Part shown: positions 39,258-47,337 of the stretch, piece after piece | Position numbering within the stretch: position 1 is the first letter of the stretch | How the letters are laid out: the number at the start of each line of letters is the position of its first letter | Assembly: GCF_001905725.1 (NCBI RefSeq) | Contig: NZ_LIWB01000004.1 | Coordinates: 310,001-374,000, forward strand | DNA: 64,000 nucleotides | Direction of reading: 5' to 3' | From: Streptomyces sp. CB02400 | GTDB taxonomy: Bacteria > Actinomycetota > Actinomycetes > Streptomycetales > Streptomycetaceae | Notes under the pieces: generated by a model | The model's database searches: none | Told to the model about the DNA's origin: nothing | The model's input: only the letters and a program-made list of their open reading frames with translations | Program-made: the position numbers and the translations under genes

Positions 39258-39285
39258 TTGCATTCGGGGACCTGCGTGCTAGGCT
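39258..39285 (+). promoter_or_regulatory. candidate promoter of the cold-shock gene
   Basis: TTGCAT (39258-39263) and TAGGCT (39280-39285) are spaced 16 bp, a plausible vegetative promoter. Transcription would begin near 39292, giving a leader of about 150 nt before the ATG, in keeping with the long structured 5' leaders of cold-shock genes. Confidence 0.4.
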
Positions 39286-39443
39286 CTTCCGCAAGTTGCA
39301 GTTTGGTTTCCCTTGCAGTACAGAGCCTGCGGAGCATGTGACCGCGGGCTCTCGTCGTTCTCAGACGGATGCACTTGTGCGGAATTGGTCTTCACACTTG
39401 CTGGTTCTGGAGCAGGGCAACCCTTTGGGCCCAAGGAGGGCTT

Positions 39444-39647
39444 ATGGCTACCGGAACCGTGAAGTGGTTCAACGCCGAAAAGGGCTTTGGTTTCATCGCC
39501 CAGGAAGGCGGCGGCCCCGACGTCTTCGTCCACTACTCCGCGATCAACGCGAGCGGTTTCCGCTCCCTTGAGGAGAACCAGCAGGTGTCCTTCGACGTCA
39601 CGCAGGGTCCGAAGGGCCCGCAGGCGGAGAACGTCACCCCGGTCTGA
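39444..39647 (+). CDS. cold-shock protein, CspA family
   Basis: 67 aa, a single OB-fold cold-shock domain: [15 protein letters not shown] (RNP1-like KGFGFI) and DVFVHYSAI (RNP2). It binds single-stranded RNA and DNA as an RNA chaperone. ATG at 39444 follows a strong AAGGAGGG ribosome site and a long 5' leader; a clear terminator stands 35 nt downstream, so the gene is monocistronic. Confidence 0.97.
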   Translation: MATGTVKWFNAEKGFGFIAQEGGGPDVFVHYSAINASGFRSLEENQQVSFDVTQGPKGPQAENVTPV

Positions 39648-39682
39648 TCCTCGCCGATCCGGGAACGACTAGCAGTACCCAA

Positions 39683-39713
39683 GGAGCCCCGCGCCGTCAG
39701 GCGACGGGGCTCC
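39683..39713 (+). terminator. intrinsic terminator of the cold-shock gene
   Basis: GGAGCCCCG (39683-39691) pairs with CGGGGCTCC (39705-39713), with further inner CGCC/GGCG-type pairing, followed by TGCCTTTTCCCC. The partial T-run makes this an unusually canonical terminator for a streptomycete. Confidence 0.85.
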
Positions 39714-39780
39714 TGCCTTTTCCCCTCCCCTCACCGATCCCGCCGCCGAAAGGCCTCGGTGAACATTCGGGGAATTCCCC

Positions 39781-40347
39781 TCATACGTGCTGCATGATCA
39801 GTACGAATTTCGTACCGGCCTCCAGTGCCTCGTACGCATGCGGCACATCCCCGCGGTACGTCATGTAGTCCCCCGGACCGAGTTCCGCGCTCTCTCCGCC
39901 GGGCCCCGCCTTCACCCGCCCCGCGCTGACCACGATGTGCTCCACGGTCCCCGGAATGTGCGGCTCGGAGGCGCGTACGGTCCCCGGTTCCAGTCCGACG
40001 GCGTAGATGTCGCGCCGCGCGCCCGGCGGGCTCGCCGACAGCAGGGTGGCGACGTAACTGGACTGCTCGGAGTGCACGGTCGGCCCCTCTCCCGCCCTGA
40101 TCACCCGCACGGACGGCACCGGGGACTCCACCAGCGCGCTGAACGGCACCCCGAGCTCCACCGCCAGCGCCCAGATCGTCTCCATGCTCGGATTTCCGCT
40201 CGCCGCCTCCAGCTGGGACAGCGTGGACTTGGCGATTCCGGCGCGTTTGGCCAGTTCGGAGAGGGAGAGGCCGACGCGGGTGCGTTCGCGGCGCAGGGCG
40301 GCGGCGATCCGGTCGAGGGGGAGGCGGGGCGGGGGGCCATCGGTCAT
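39781..40347 (-). CDS. XRE-cupin transcriptional regulator, divergent from azlCD
   Basis: 188 aa. N-terminal helix-turn-helix (LRRERTRVGLSLSELAKRAGIAKSTLSQLE, about residues 18-47) and a C-terminal cupin barrel (EPHIPGTVEHIVVSAGRV... LGPGDYMTYRGDVPHAYEA). This layout binds DNA and senses a small molecule in the cupin. It is divergently arranged to azlCD with a gap of 68 bp, so it most likely controls them and itself. ATG at 40347 was chosen because the HTH starts normally from there. Confidence 0.88.
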   Translation of the reverse strand: MTDGPPPRLPLDRIAAALRRERTRVGLSLSELAKRAGIAKSTLSQLEAASGNPSMETIWALAVELGVPFSALVESPVPSVRVIRAGEGPTVHSEQSSYVATLLSASPPGARRDIYAVGLEPGTVRASEPHIPGTVEHIVVSAGRVKAGPGGESAELGPGDYMTYRGDVPHAYEALEAGTKFVLIMQHV

Positions 40348-40415
40348 GTCGTTCGCTCCAGCGGTACGGTCGTTCGCCTTGACGAACGGCGTCTCTTCTG
40401 TCCATGGTAGGAAAC

Positions 40416-41135
40416 ATGCGTTCGGCACAACGAACAACTCCCGCCTTTCTCGACCCCGGTCTGCTCCGGGACGTGTCCCTGGTCTGTCTGGCCGGGGGCG
40501 TCGTCGGCGTGTCGTTCGGGGCGATCGCCGTCGCCGGCGGGCTGCCGGTGTGGGTGCCGGTGGTGATGTCGCTGGTGGTGTACGCGGGCTCCGCCCAGTT
40601 CAGCGCGGTGGGCGTGCTGCTGGCCGGGGGCGGTCCGGTCGCGGCGGCGGTCACGGGGCTGCTGCTCAACACCCGTACGGCCGCCTTCAGCCTCGCCGTC
40701 GCCGAGCACATCGGCCCGGGACGGCTCGCCCTCCTGGTCGGGGCGCACCTGGTGACCGACGAGACGGTGGCCTTCACCCTGGCCCAGCGGGACCCGGCAC
40801 GGCGACGGGCGGCGTTCTGGATCTCGGGGCTCGGGATGTTCGCCGTGTGGAACACCGGGGTGCTGGCGGGCGCGCTGGCCGGCAGCGCGCTGGGGGACAC
40901 GGCGCGCTACGGACTGGACGCGGCCTTCCCCGCGGTACTGGTCGCCCTCGTCCTGCCCGCCCTGCGCGAGGACGCCGGCGTCCGCCGGGCCGCGCTGCCC
41001 GGAGCGGCGCTGGCGCTGGCGGTCACACCGGCGGCACCGGCGGGCGTGCCGGTACTGGTGGCACTGGCGGGGCTGGCACTGCACGGGGGCGGACGAGAGC
41101 GCGGGCATGGGCGCGGGCGAGGGCGGTCGGTGTGA
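40416..41135 (+). CDS. azlC: AzlC-family branched-chain amino acid export protein
   Basis: 239 aa with about five to six membrane helices. Hallmarks of the AzlC permease: GVSFGAIAVAGGLPVWVPVVMSL, YAGSAQFSAVGVL, and NTRTAAFSLAVAEHI. With AzlD it forms an exporter of branched-chain amino acids or analogues. ATG 40416 was chosen over ATG 40404 because TAGGAAAC precedes it. The C-terminus is an odd Gly/Arg/His run (HGGGRERGHGRGRGRSV). The stop overlaps the azlD start. Confidence 0.88.
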   Translation: MRSAQRTTPAFLDPGLLRDVSLVCLAGGVVGVSFGAIAVAGGLPVWVPVVMSLVVYAGSAQFSAVGVLLAGGGPVAAAVTGLLLNTRTAAFSLAVAEHIGPGRLALLVGAHLVTDETVAFTLAQRDPARRRAAFWISGLGMFAVWNTGVLAGALAGSALGDTARYGLDAAFPAVLVALVLPALREDAGVRRAALPGAALALAVTPAAPAGVPVLVALAGLALHGGGRERGHGRGRGRSV

Positions 41136-41446
41136 GCGCGACGGTCGCGGTGATCCTGGCGCTGGCGGTCGGGACGTACGCCTTCCGGCTGGTCGGGCCG
41201 GCGCTGCACGGGCGGGTGGAGCTGCCGGTCCGGGTGCGGGAGCTGCTGTCCGCCGGTGCGGTGGTCCTGCTGGTGGCACTGCTGGCGACGGGGGCGCTCA
41301 CCGAGGGCGGCGGGTTCGCGGGGTGGGCACGTCCGGCCGGGGTGCTGGTGGGCGGCGTACTGGCGTGGCGGCGCGCGCCGTTCGCGGTGGTCGTCCTCGG
41401 GGCGGCGGCCACGACGGCGGTGCTGCGGGGCATGGGGATCGGGTAG
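41132..41446 (+). CDS. azlD: AzlD-family membrane protein
   Basis: 104 aa with four hydrophobic helices (VAVILALAVGTYAFRLVG; AGAVVLLVALLATGAL; AGVLVGGVLAWRRA; FAVVVLGAAATTAVL), typical of the small AzlD partner of AzlC. The GTG at 41132 overlaps the azlC stop (GTGA), so the two are translated together. The stop codon TAG lies inside the first unit of the 37-bp tandem repeat array. Confidence 0.88.
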   Translation: MSATVAVILALAVGTYAFRLVGPALHGRVELPVRVRELLSAGAVVLLVALLATGALTEGGGFAGWARPAGVLVGGVLAWRRAPFAVVVLGAAATTAVLRGMGIG

Positions 41447-41729
41447 CCGTCCCCCGTGCCGAGCGGGTACGGCAGTCACGTGACCGTCGCCCATACCGAG
41501 CGGGTACGGAAATCGCGTGGCCGTCCCCCATGCCGAGCGGGTACGGCAGTCACGTGACCGTCCCCCATACCCAGCGGGTACGAAAGCCGCGTGGCCATCC
41601 CCCAGACCGAACAGGTACGAAAGCCGCGTGGCCATCCCCCAGACCGAACAGGTACGAAAGCCGCGTGGCCATCCCCCAGACCAAGCGGGTACGAAAGCCG
41701 CACAGCCGCCCCGGACCGAGCAGGCACAA
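41443..41729. repeat. 37-bp tandem repeat array, about 7.8 copies
   Basis: Seven full units begin at 41443, 41480, 41517, 41554, 41591, 41628 and 41665, with a partial eighth from 41702. Units 5 and 6 are identical; others differ by a few bases. The core reads GCGGGTACG(A/G)AA with a flanking CGTGGCC and TCCCCCA. The period of 37 is not a multiple of three, so it is not coding, and there are no unique spacers. The first unit covers the azlD stop codon. The remaining bases up to 41830 show nothing but a possible TAGGGT -10. Confidence 0.9.
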
Positions 41730-41830
41730 CGGTGTGTCCGGTGCGTGCCCGCCCGGTCGCGAAGAGCGCGAGGCCGGTTTCACCCCCATGCCCCCGGAGC
41801 TGTCAGTGGGCGTGGGTAGGGTCCTCACCC

Positions 41831-42487
41831 ATGACCGCCACCGACGCCGATCACGTAGTCGCCACCCGCACCTTCTACGACGCCATCGCCGAGGACTACG
41901 CCACCCTGTTCCGTGACTCCCTCTCCGTCATGCCGCTGGACCGGGCGGTGATGGCCGGTTTCGCCGAACTGGTCGGCGAGGGCGGCCAGGTGGCCGACCT
42001 GGGGTGTGGTCCCGGCCGGGTGACCGCGCATCTCGCCTCCCTCGGGCTCTCCGTCTTCGGCCTCGACCTGTCGGAGGGGATGCTCGCGATCGCCCGCCGC
42101 GAGAATCCCGGCCTGCGCTTCGAACAGGGCTCGATGCGGAACCTGGACCTTCCTGACGGCGCCCTCGCCGGCGTGGTCTCCTGGTACTCCACCATCCACA
42201 CCCCGCAGGACGAACTGCCCGCCGTATACGCCGAGTTCCGCCGGGTCCTGGCACCCGGAGGCCATCTGCTGCTCGCGTTCCAGTGCGGCGACGAACCCCG
42301 CCGCCACGAGCACCCCTGGGGCCACCCGGTCACCCTCGACTTCCGGCGCATGCGCCCGGAACGCGTCGTCGCGCTCCTGGAGGCGGCCGGTTTCACCCTC
42401 GTCCAGCACACGGTGCGCACCGCCGACACGGACCAGGGCGAGTCGACCCCCCAGGCGTTCCTGATCGCCCGCGCGGCGACGGGGTGA
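41831..42487 (+). CDS. class I SAM-dependent methyltransferase
   Basis: 218 aa. SAM motif I is VADLGCGPGRVTAHLA, then VFGLDLSEGMLAIAR and the post-motif segments SWYSTIHTPQDE and LAPGGHLLLAFQ. The substrate is not evident; the family includes small-molecule methylases. The ATG at 41831 lacks a ribosome site, and a TAGGGT box (41817-41822) just before it suggests a leaderless transcript. The gene ends two bases before the convergent fadD stop. Confidence 0.85.
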   Translation: MTATDADHVVATRTFYDAIAEDYATLFRDSLSVMPLDRAVMAGFAELVGEGGQVADLGCGPGRVTAHLASLGLSVFGLDLSEGMLAIARRENPGLRFEQGSMRNLDLPDGALAGVVSWYSTIHTPQDELPAVYAEFRRVLAPGGHLLLAFQCGDEPRRHEHPWGHPVTLDFRRMRPERVVALLEAAGFTLVQHTVRTADTDQGESTPQAFLIARAATG

Positions 42488-42488
42488 C

Positions 42489-44408
42489 CTACCCCGCGTA
42501 CAGCCCCTCCACCTCCGCCGCGAAGTCCCGCAGGATCTCCTCGCGCCGCAGCTTCATCGACGGGGTCAGGTGGCCCGCCTCCTCCGTGAAGTCCACCGGG
42601 AGGACGGTGAAGCGGCGGATCGACTCCGGGCGGGAGAGCATCTTGTTGGCCTCGTCGATCGCGCGCTGGAGGATCGCGTGCAACTCCTCGTCGTCGAGGA
42701 CGAGTTCCGGCGGGACCGGGTGCTTGCCGTTCATGCGGCGCCAGTGGGTGATGCCGTCGGGATCGAGGGTGATCAGGGCGGAGACGTAGGGGCGGTTGTC
42801 GCCGACCACCATGACCTGGGAGATCAGCGGGTGCGATCGGAGCCAGTTCTCCAGCGGGGCCGGGGCGACGCTCTTGCCGCCGGAGGTGATGATCAGCTCC
42901 TTCTTGCGGCCCGTGATGGTCAGGTAGCCCTCGTCGTCCAGTTCGCCGAGGTCGCCGGTGGGCAGCCAGCCGTCGGGCGCGGCGGGCACGACCCCGCCCG
43001 CCTGCGGGTCCCAGTAGCCGCGCAGCACATGGTCGCCGCCGACGAGGATCTCGCCGTCCGCCGCTATGCGGATCCTCGTCCCCGGCAGCGGCCAGCCCAC
43101 CGTGCCCAGACGGGGTTTCAGCGGGGGTGTCACCGTCGAGGCGCCGGTGGTCTCCGTCAGGCCGTAGCCCTCGAAGATCTCGATGCCGGCACCGGCGTAG
43201 AACGCGGCGAGGCGGGGGCCGAGCGGGGAGCCGCCGCAGATGGCGTAGCGCACCTTGCCGCCCATGGCGTTGCGGATCTTGCGGTAGACCAGCGGGTCGT
43301 AGAAGGCGCGGGCCGTCTTCAGGGAGCGGGACGGTCCGGCCCCCGCCCCCGTCTGGCGGGCCTCGACGGCCTCGCCGTAGCGGCGGGCCACCGACTCCGC
43401 GCGGTCGAAGGCCGAGAGCCGTCCGCCCGCCTCCGCCTTCGCCCGAGCGGTGTTGAAGACCTTCTCCAGCATGTACGGGATGGTCAGCAGGCAGGTGGGC
43501 CGGAAGCTCGCCAGGTCCGGCAGCAGGTCCGCGGGCGCCAGGCTCGGCGCGTGACCGAGGCGCACCCGGGCGCGCACACAGGCGACGGCGACCATCCGGC
43601 CGAAGACGTGGGACATCGGCAGGAAGAGGAGGACGGAGGCCTCTTCGCTGGTCCGGGCCTTGAAGATGGGGTAGAGCAGCTCGATGGCGTTGTCCACCTC
43701 GGCGAAGAAGTTGCCGTGGGTGAGGGCACAGCCCTTGGGGCGGCCGGTGGTGCCCGAGGTGTAGACGAGGGTGGCGAGGGTGTCGGGGCCCAGGACGCCG
43801 CGGCGCACCTCGACTTCCTGGTCGGGTACGTGCGCACCGGCTTCCGCGAGCGCGTCGACGTGGCCCTTCTCCACGACCCACACCCGCCGCAGGTCGGGGA
43901 GGTGCACAAGCTCGGGGCCGAGGGCGGCGGCCTGGCCGGCCGTCTCCGTGACCAGGGCGACCGCGCCGGAGTCGTGCAGGATCCAGCGGGCCTGGAAGAC
44001 TGAGGAGGTGGGGTAGACGGGAACGGTGACCAGTCCGGCGGCCCACGCGGCGAAGTCGAGCACCGTCCACTCGTAGCGGGTGCGGGCCATGACGGCGATC
44101 CGGTCGCCCGGCATCAGGCCCTCGGCGATCAGGCCCTTCGCGACGGCCAGGACCTCGGCGGCGAATCGCTGCGCCGTCACGTCCCGCCAACTGCCGTCCG
44201 CCGTCTTCCGGCTGAGCACCACCGCGTCCGGTGCCGTGCCCGCGTTCTCGAACGGCAGGTCGGCGAGCGATCCGTGCCGCACCTGCCGGGCGAACGGCGG
44301 TACGGACGCTTCCCGTACGACGCCGTCCAGCCGCCGGGTCTCCGGCTCGACCAGGACGGGTGCTCCGTAGACGTCGTCGTCGAGAGCGGAGGAATAGGCG
44401 GTGGACAC
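42489..44408 (-). CDS. fadD: long-chain acyl-CoA synthetase (FadD15-like)
   Basis: 639 aa AMP-forming ligase activating fatty acids with CoA. The P-loop motif is YTSGTTGRPKGC, the adenylate motif is EGYGLTETTG, and GWLPTGDLGELDDEGYLTITGRKKE with the late catalytic lysine (TPSMKLRRE) are present. It starts with GTG at 44408 with CAGGAG upstream. Lies downstream of a thiolase on the same strand and opposite to fabG/maoC genes, forming a fatty-acid cluster. Confidence 0.93.
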   Translation of the reverse strand: MSTAYSSALDDDVYGAPVLVEPETRRLDGVVREASVPPFARQVRHGSLADLPFENAGTAPDAVVLSRKTADGSWRDVTAQRFAAEVLAVAKGLIAEGLMPGDRIAVMARTRYEWTVLDFAAWAAGLVTVPVYPTSSVFQARWILHDSGAVALVTETAGQAAALGPELVHLPDLRRVWVVEKGHVDALAEAGAHVPDQEVEVRRGVLGPDTLATLVYTSGTTGRPKGCALTHGNFFAEVDNAIELLYPIFKARTSEEASVLLFLPMSHVFGRMVAVACVRARVRLGHAPSLAPADLLPDLASFRPTCLLTIPYMLEKVFNTARAKAEAGGRLSAFDRAESVARRYGEAVEARQTGAGAGPSRSLKTARAFYDPLVYRKIRNAMGGKVRYAICGGSPLGPRLAAFYAGAGIEIFEGYGLTETTGASTVTPPLKPRLGTVGWPLPGTRIRIAADGEILVGGDHVLRGYWDPQAGGVVPAAPDGWLPTGDLGELDDEGYLTITGRKKELIITSGGKSVAPAPLENWLRSHPLISQVMVVGDNRPYVSALITLDPDGITHWRRMNGKHPVPPELVLDDEELHAILQRAIDEANKMLSRPESIRRFTVLPVDFTEEAGHLTPSMKLRREEILRDFAAEVEGLYAG

Positions 44409-44600
44409 GGGCGGCTCCTGGGCGTGCAGGGGAACTGCGTGATGCAACGACGTACGTGCCCCGCACGCCGAGGCGCTCACCGGCGGCCGTCGGGGAAAGG
44501 GGTCACCACCGGTCGGTGCGGAGATCGTACGGCCCTGACGTGGAAGGTCTGTGCGGGTCCGGGGATGGTCCCGGGCCGGGGGTGTGCAATCTTGCGGGTT

Positions 44601-44619
44601 ACGTGAGGGTCACTCACGT
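44601..44619. promoter_or_regulatory. 7-bp inverted repeat at the thiolase stop codon
   Basis: ACGTGAG and CTCACGT flank GGTCA, which includes the thiolase stop codon. It may be a weak terminator or an operator before fadD; the short length leaves this open. Confidence 0.3.
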
Positions 44620-45935
44620 ACGTCCCCGGAAACGCCCGGTCGTTCCAGGATCGCCGTCACACCCTGGCCGCCCGCCGCGCAGACCGAGATCAGCCCGCGT
44701 GCGGGGGCGTCCCGTTCGGCGAGGAGTTTCGCCAGGGTGGCCACGATGCGGGCGCCGGTGGCGGCGAAGGGGTGGCCGGTGGCCAGGGACGAGCCCGCCA
44801 CGTTCAGCCGGGCGCGGTCGACGGGCGCCAGCCCGCGCTTCTCCCAGGCGGCCAGCGTGGCCAGCACCTGGGAGGCGAACGCCTCGTGCACCTCGATCAG
44901 GTCGAAGTCCGCCATGCCGAGACCGGCCCGCTCCAGCATGCGCGGGACCGCGTACGCGGGTGCCATCAGCAGGCCGTCCTCGCCGTCGGCGACGTCCCCG
45001 TGCACGAAGTCCACGGCGGCCGTCTCGTACGCGGTCAGGTAGGCGAGGGGTTCCAGGCCCCGCTCCGCCGCCCACTCCTCGCTCGCCAGCAGCACCAGCG
45101 CGGCACCGTCCGTGAGCGGGGTCGAATTGCCCGCCGTCATGGTCGGGTCGGGGTCGTCGAGGCCGAACACCGGCTTCAGCGCGGCGAGTTTCTCCACCGT
45201 CGAGCCGGGGCGCAGGTTCTGGTCGCGGGCCAGGCCCCGGAAGGGCACCACCAGGTCCTGGAACAGACCGCGTTCGTACGCCGCCGCCAGCCGCTGGTGA
45301 CTGGTCGCCGCCAGTTCGTCCTGGTCCTCGCGGCTGACGCCCCAGGCGCGTGCGGTGACCGCGGCGTGCTCGCCCATGGACAGACCCGTGCGCGGTTCGG
45401 CGTTGCGCGGGATGTCGGGGACGAGGTGGCCGGGGCGCACCTTCGCCAGGGCCTTCAGCCGGCCGCCGAGCGACTTGGCGCGCCGCGCCTCCAACAGCAC
45501 CTTGCGCAGAGTGTCGTTGACGCCGAGGGGCGCGTCGCTCGCGGTGTCGGCGCCACCGGCGATCGCGGCCTCCGTCTGGCCGAGGGCGATCTTGTTGGCG
45601 GCGGCGACGACCGCCTGGAGCCCGGTGCCGCAGGCCTGCTGGATGTCGTAGGCGGGGGTGCGGGCGTCGAGCGCCGAGCCGAGGACGGTCTCGCGGGCGA
45701 GGTTGAAGTCACGGCTGTGCTTGAGGACCGCCCCGGCGACCAACTCCCCCACCGCGCCCGGCGCTCGCAGTCCGTACCGCTCCACGAGTCCGTTCAGCGC
45801 GGCGGTGAGCATCTCCTGGTTGGAGGCGGTGGCGTAGGGGCCGTCGGAGCGGGCGAAGGGGACGCGGCTGCCGCCGATGACCGCGACGCGCCGGACGGCG
45901 GCCGGCCCCGGGGGGCTCGGCTTGAGGGTGCTCAT
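44610..45935 (-). CDS. acetyl-CoA C-acyltransferase (FadA/FadI-like thiolase)
   Basis: 441 aa. The active-site nucleophile is in YDIQQACGTGLQAV, the second His in IEVHEAFASQVLA, and the C-terminal Cys in ISVCAAGGQGVTAI. Cleaves or forms 3-ketoacyl-CoA. Its neighbours across the divergent promoter are fabG4-like and htdX-like genes; the same set (fadA2-fabG4-htdX) is conserved in mycobacteria (Rv0243-Rv0242c-Rv0241c), implying a joint role in acyl-CoA or ACP chain metabolism. ATG at 45935. A palindrome lies in its promoter. Confidence 0.92.
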   Translation of the reverse strand: MSTLKPSPPGPAAVRRVAVIGGSRVPFARSDGPYATASNQEMLTAALNGLVERYGLRAPGAVGELVAGAVLKHSRDFNLARETVLGSALDARTPAYDIQQACGTGLQAVVAAANKIALGQTEAAIAGGADTASDAPLGVNDTLRKVLLEARRAKSLGGRLKALAKVRPGHLVPDIPRNAEPRTGLSMGEHAAVTARAWGVSREDQDELAATSHQRLAAAYERGLFQDLVVPFRGLARDQNLRPGSTVEKLAALKPVFGLDDPDPTMTAGNSTPLTDGAALVLLASEEWAAERGLEPLAYLTAYETAAVDFVHGDVADGEDGLLMAPAYAVPRMLERAGLGMADFDLIEVHEAFASQVLATLAAWEKRGLAPVDRARLNVAGSSLATGHPFAATGARIVATLAKLLAERDAPARGLISVCAAGGQGVTAILERPGVSGDVRE

Positions 45936-45964
45936 CTCGACCTGCTCCTCACTGTGACATACCC

Positions 45965-45993
45965 TTACCTCCAGTAACCTTACTCCAGAGTAA
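45965..45993. promoter_or_regulatory. palindromic operator between the thiolase and fabG-like genes
   Basis: TTACTC-CA-GAGTAA (45980-45993) is a perfect palindrome, and a second imperfect copy TTACCTCCAGTAA (45965-45977) stands next to it. They lie in the 87-bp divergent promoter. The TetR gene at the end of the cluster is the obvious candidate to bind here; TTAC...GTAA dyads are usual for TetR regulators of lipid genes. Confidence 0.65.
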
Positions 45994-46022
45994 GCAAAGC
46001 GAGACCACACCGGGAGTCCCCC

Positions 46023-47330
46023 ATGGCCGACCGCTATCTGAGCTTCACCGGCACCGCGCCCGGCCGCTTCCTCACGCGCCGCCTGGGACTCCCCCGGCCG
46101 GCGCCGCTGCGGCGCCGGTCACCGGAGCGGCCGGACCTGGACGGCGGCCTGCTCCACCTCACGGCCGGCAAGTCCGACCTCGACCTCGCCCCCGTCCTGG
46201 CCCGTACCGGACCCGCCCCGGACGACGCCACGGGCCGGCCCGCCGCCGTCGTCCTGGACGCCAGCGGGATACGGGACGTGGAGGGGCTCGCAGAGGTGCA
46301 CGCGGCCCTGCATCCCGTCGTGCGGTCGGTCGCCGCGAGCGGCCGGATCGTGGTGCTCGGTGCCCCGCTCGACCCCGCCGACCACCATCAGGCCGCCGCC
46401 CAGCAGGCGTTGGAGGGCTTCACCCGCTCCCTCGGCAAGGAGACCGGGCGGGGCATCACCGTGAACCTGGTCCGCCTCACCGACGCCCCCGCCGCCGAGT
46501 CCACCCTCCGCTTCCTGCTCTCCCCCGGATCGGCCTACGTCAGCGGCCAGGTGATCGGGGTCGGCGCGCACGAGACCGCCGCCCCGTACGACGTGGACCG
46601 TCCCCTGTCCGGCCGTACCGCCCTGGTGACCGGCGCCGCGCGCGGCATCGGCGAGGCGGTCGCCGAGACGCTGGCGCGGGACGGCGCCAAGGTGGTCGTC
46701 CTCGACGTACCGGGGGCCGAGGCGGACGCCCGGCGCGTCGCCGAGCGGCTCGGCGGGACCGCGCTCCCCCTCGACATCACCGCCGCCGACGCGGGCGCCC
46801 GCATCGCCGAAGCCCTCCCCGACGGCCTCGACGTGCTCGTCCACAACGCGGGCATCACCCGTGACCGGCGGCTGGTCAACATGCCGGCCGAGCTCTGGAG
46901 CCCGGTGCTGGAGGTGAACCTGGCGAGCGTGCTGCGCACCACCGACGCGCTGCTCGCCGCCGGGACCCTGAGGCGCGGCGGGCGGATCGTCGCCACGGCG
47001 TCCATCGCGGGGATCGCCGGGAACGCCGGCCAGACCAACTACGGGGCGAGCAAGGCGGGCGTCACCGGCCTGGTCCGCGCCCTCGCGCCGCACGCGCTCG
47101 ACGGGCACGGGGTGACGGTGAACGCGGTCGCGCCCGGCTTCATCGAGACGAAGATGACGGCCGCCGTTCCGCTGTTCATCCGGGAGGCGGGCCGCCGGAT
47201 GAACTCCCTCGCCCAGGGCGGCCTGCCCATCGACGTCGCCGAGACCACCGCCTGGCTCGCCCACCCGGCCTCCGGCGCGGTGAACGGGCAGGTCGTACGG
47301 GTCTGCGGCCAGAGCCTGCTGGGGGCGTGA
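46023..47330 (+). CDS. 3-oxoacyl-ACP/CoA reductase, high-molecular-weight FabG4 type
   Basis: 435 aa SDR with an N-terminal degenerate flavodoxin-like domain (residues 1-200) and a C-terminal Rossmann domain: cofactor motif TGAARGIGEAV, NNAG-equivalent VHNAGITRD, and the catalytic Ser (TASIAGIAGN), Tyr and Lys (TNYGASKAGV). The double-domain length matches FabG4 (NADH-dependent HMwFabG) rather than the 250-aa FabG. ATG at 46023 is close to the palindromic operator. Probably reduces 3-ketoacyl groups and works with the following hydratase gene. Confidence 0.92.
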   Translation: MADRYLSFTGTAPGRFLTRRLGLPRPAPLRRRSPERPDLDGGLLHLTAGKSDLDLAPVLARTGPAPDDATGRPAAVVLDASGIRDVEGLAEVHAALHPVVRSVAASGRIVVLGAPLDPADHHQAAAQQALEGFTRSLGKETGRGITVNLVRLTDAPAAESTLRFLLSPGSAYVSGQVIGVGAHETAAPYDVDRPLSGRTALVTGAARGIGEAVAETLARDGAKVVVLDVPGAEADARRVAERLGGTALPLDITAADAGARIAEALPDGLDVLVHNAGITRDRRLVNMPAELWSPVLEVNLASVLRTTDALLAAGTLRRGGRIVATASIAGIAGNAGQTNYGASKAGVTGLVRALAPHALDGHGVTVNAVAPGFIETKMTAAVPLFIREAGRRMNSLAQGGLPIDVAETTAWLAHPASGAVNGQVVRVCGQSLLGA

Positions 47331-47337
47331 ACGCTCC

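Noticed and set aside
39248..39285. TTGACC as the -35 of the cold-shock promoter
   Set aside because: Its distance to TAGGCT is 26 bp, too long; TTGCAT at 39258 gives a 16-bp spacer.
41443..41729. CRISPR array
   Set aside because: The 37-bp units are contiguous with no unique spacers and no cas genes nearby; it is a plain tandem repeat.
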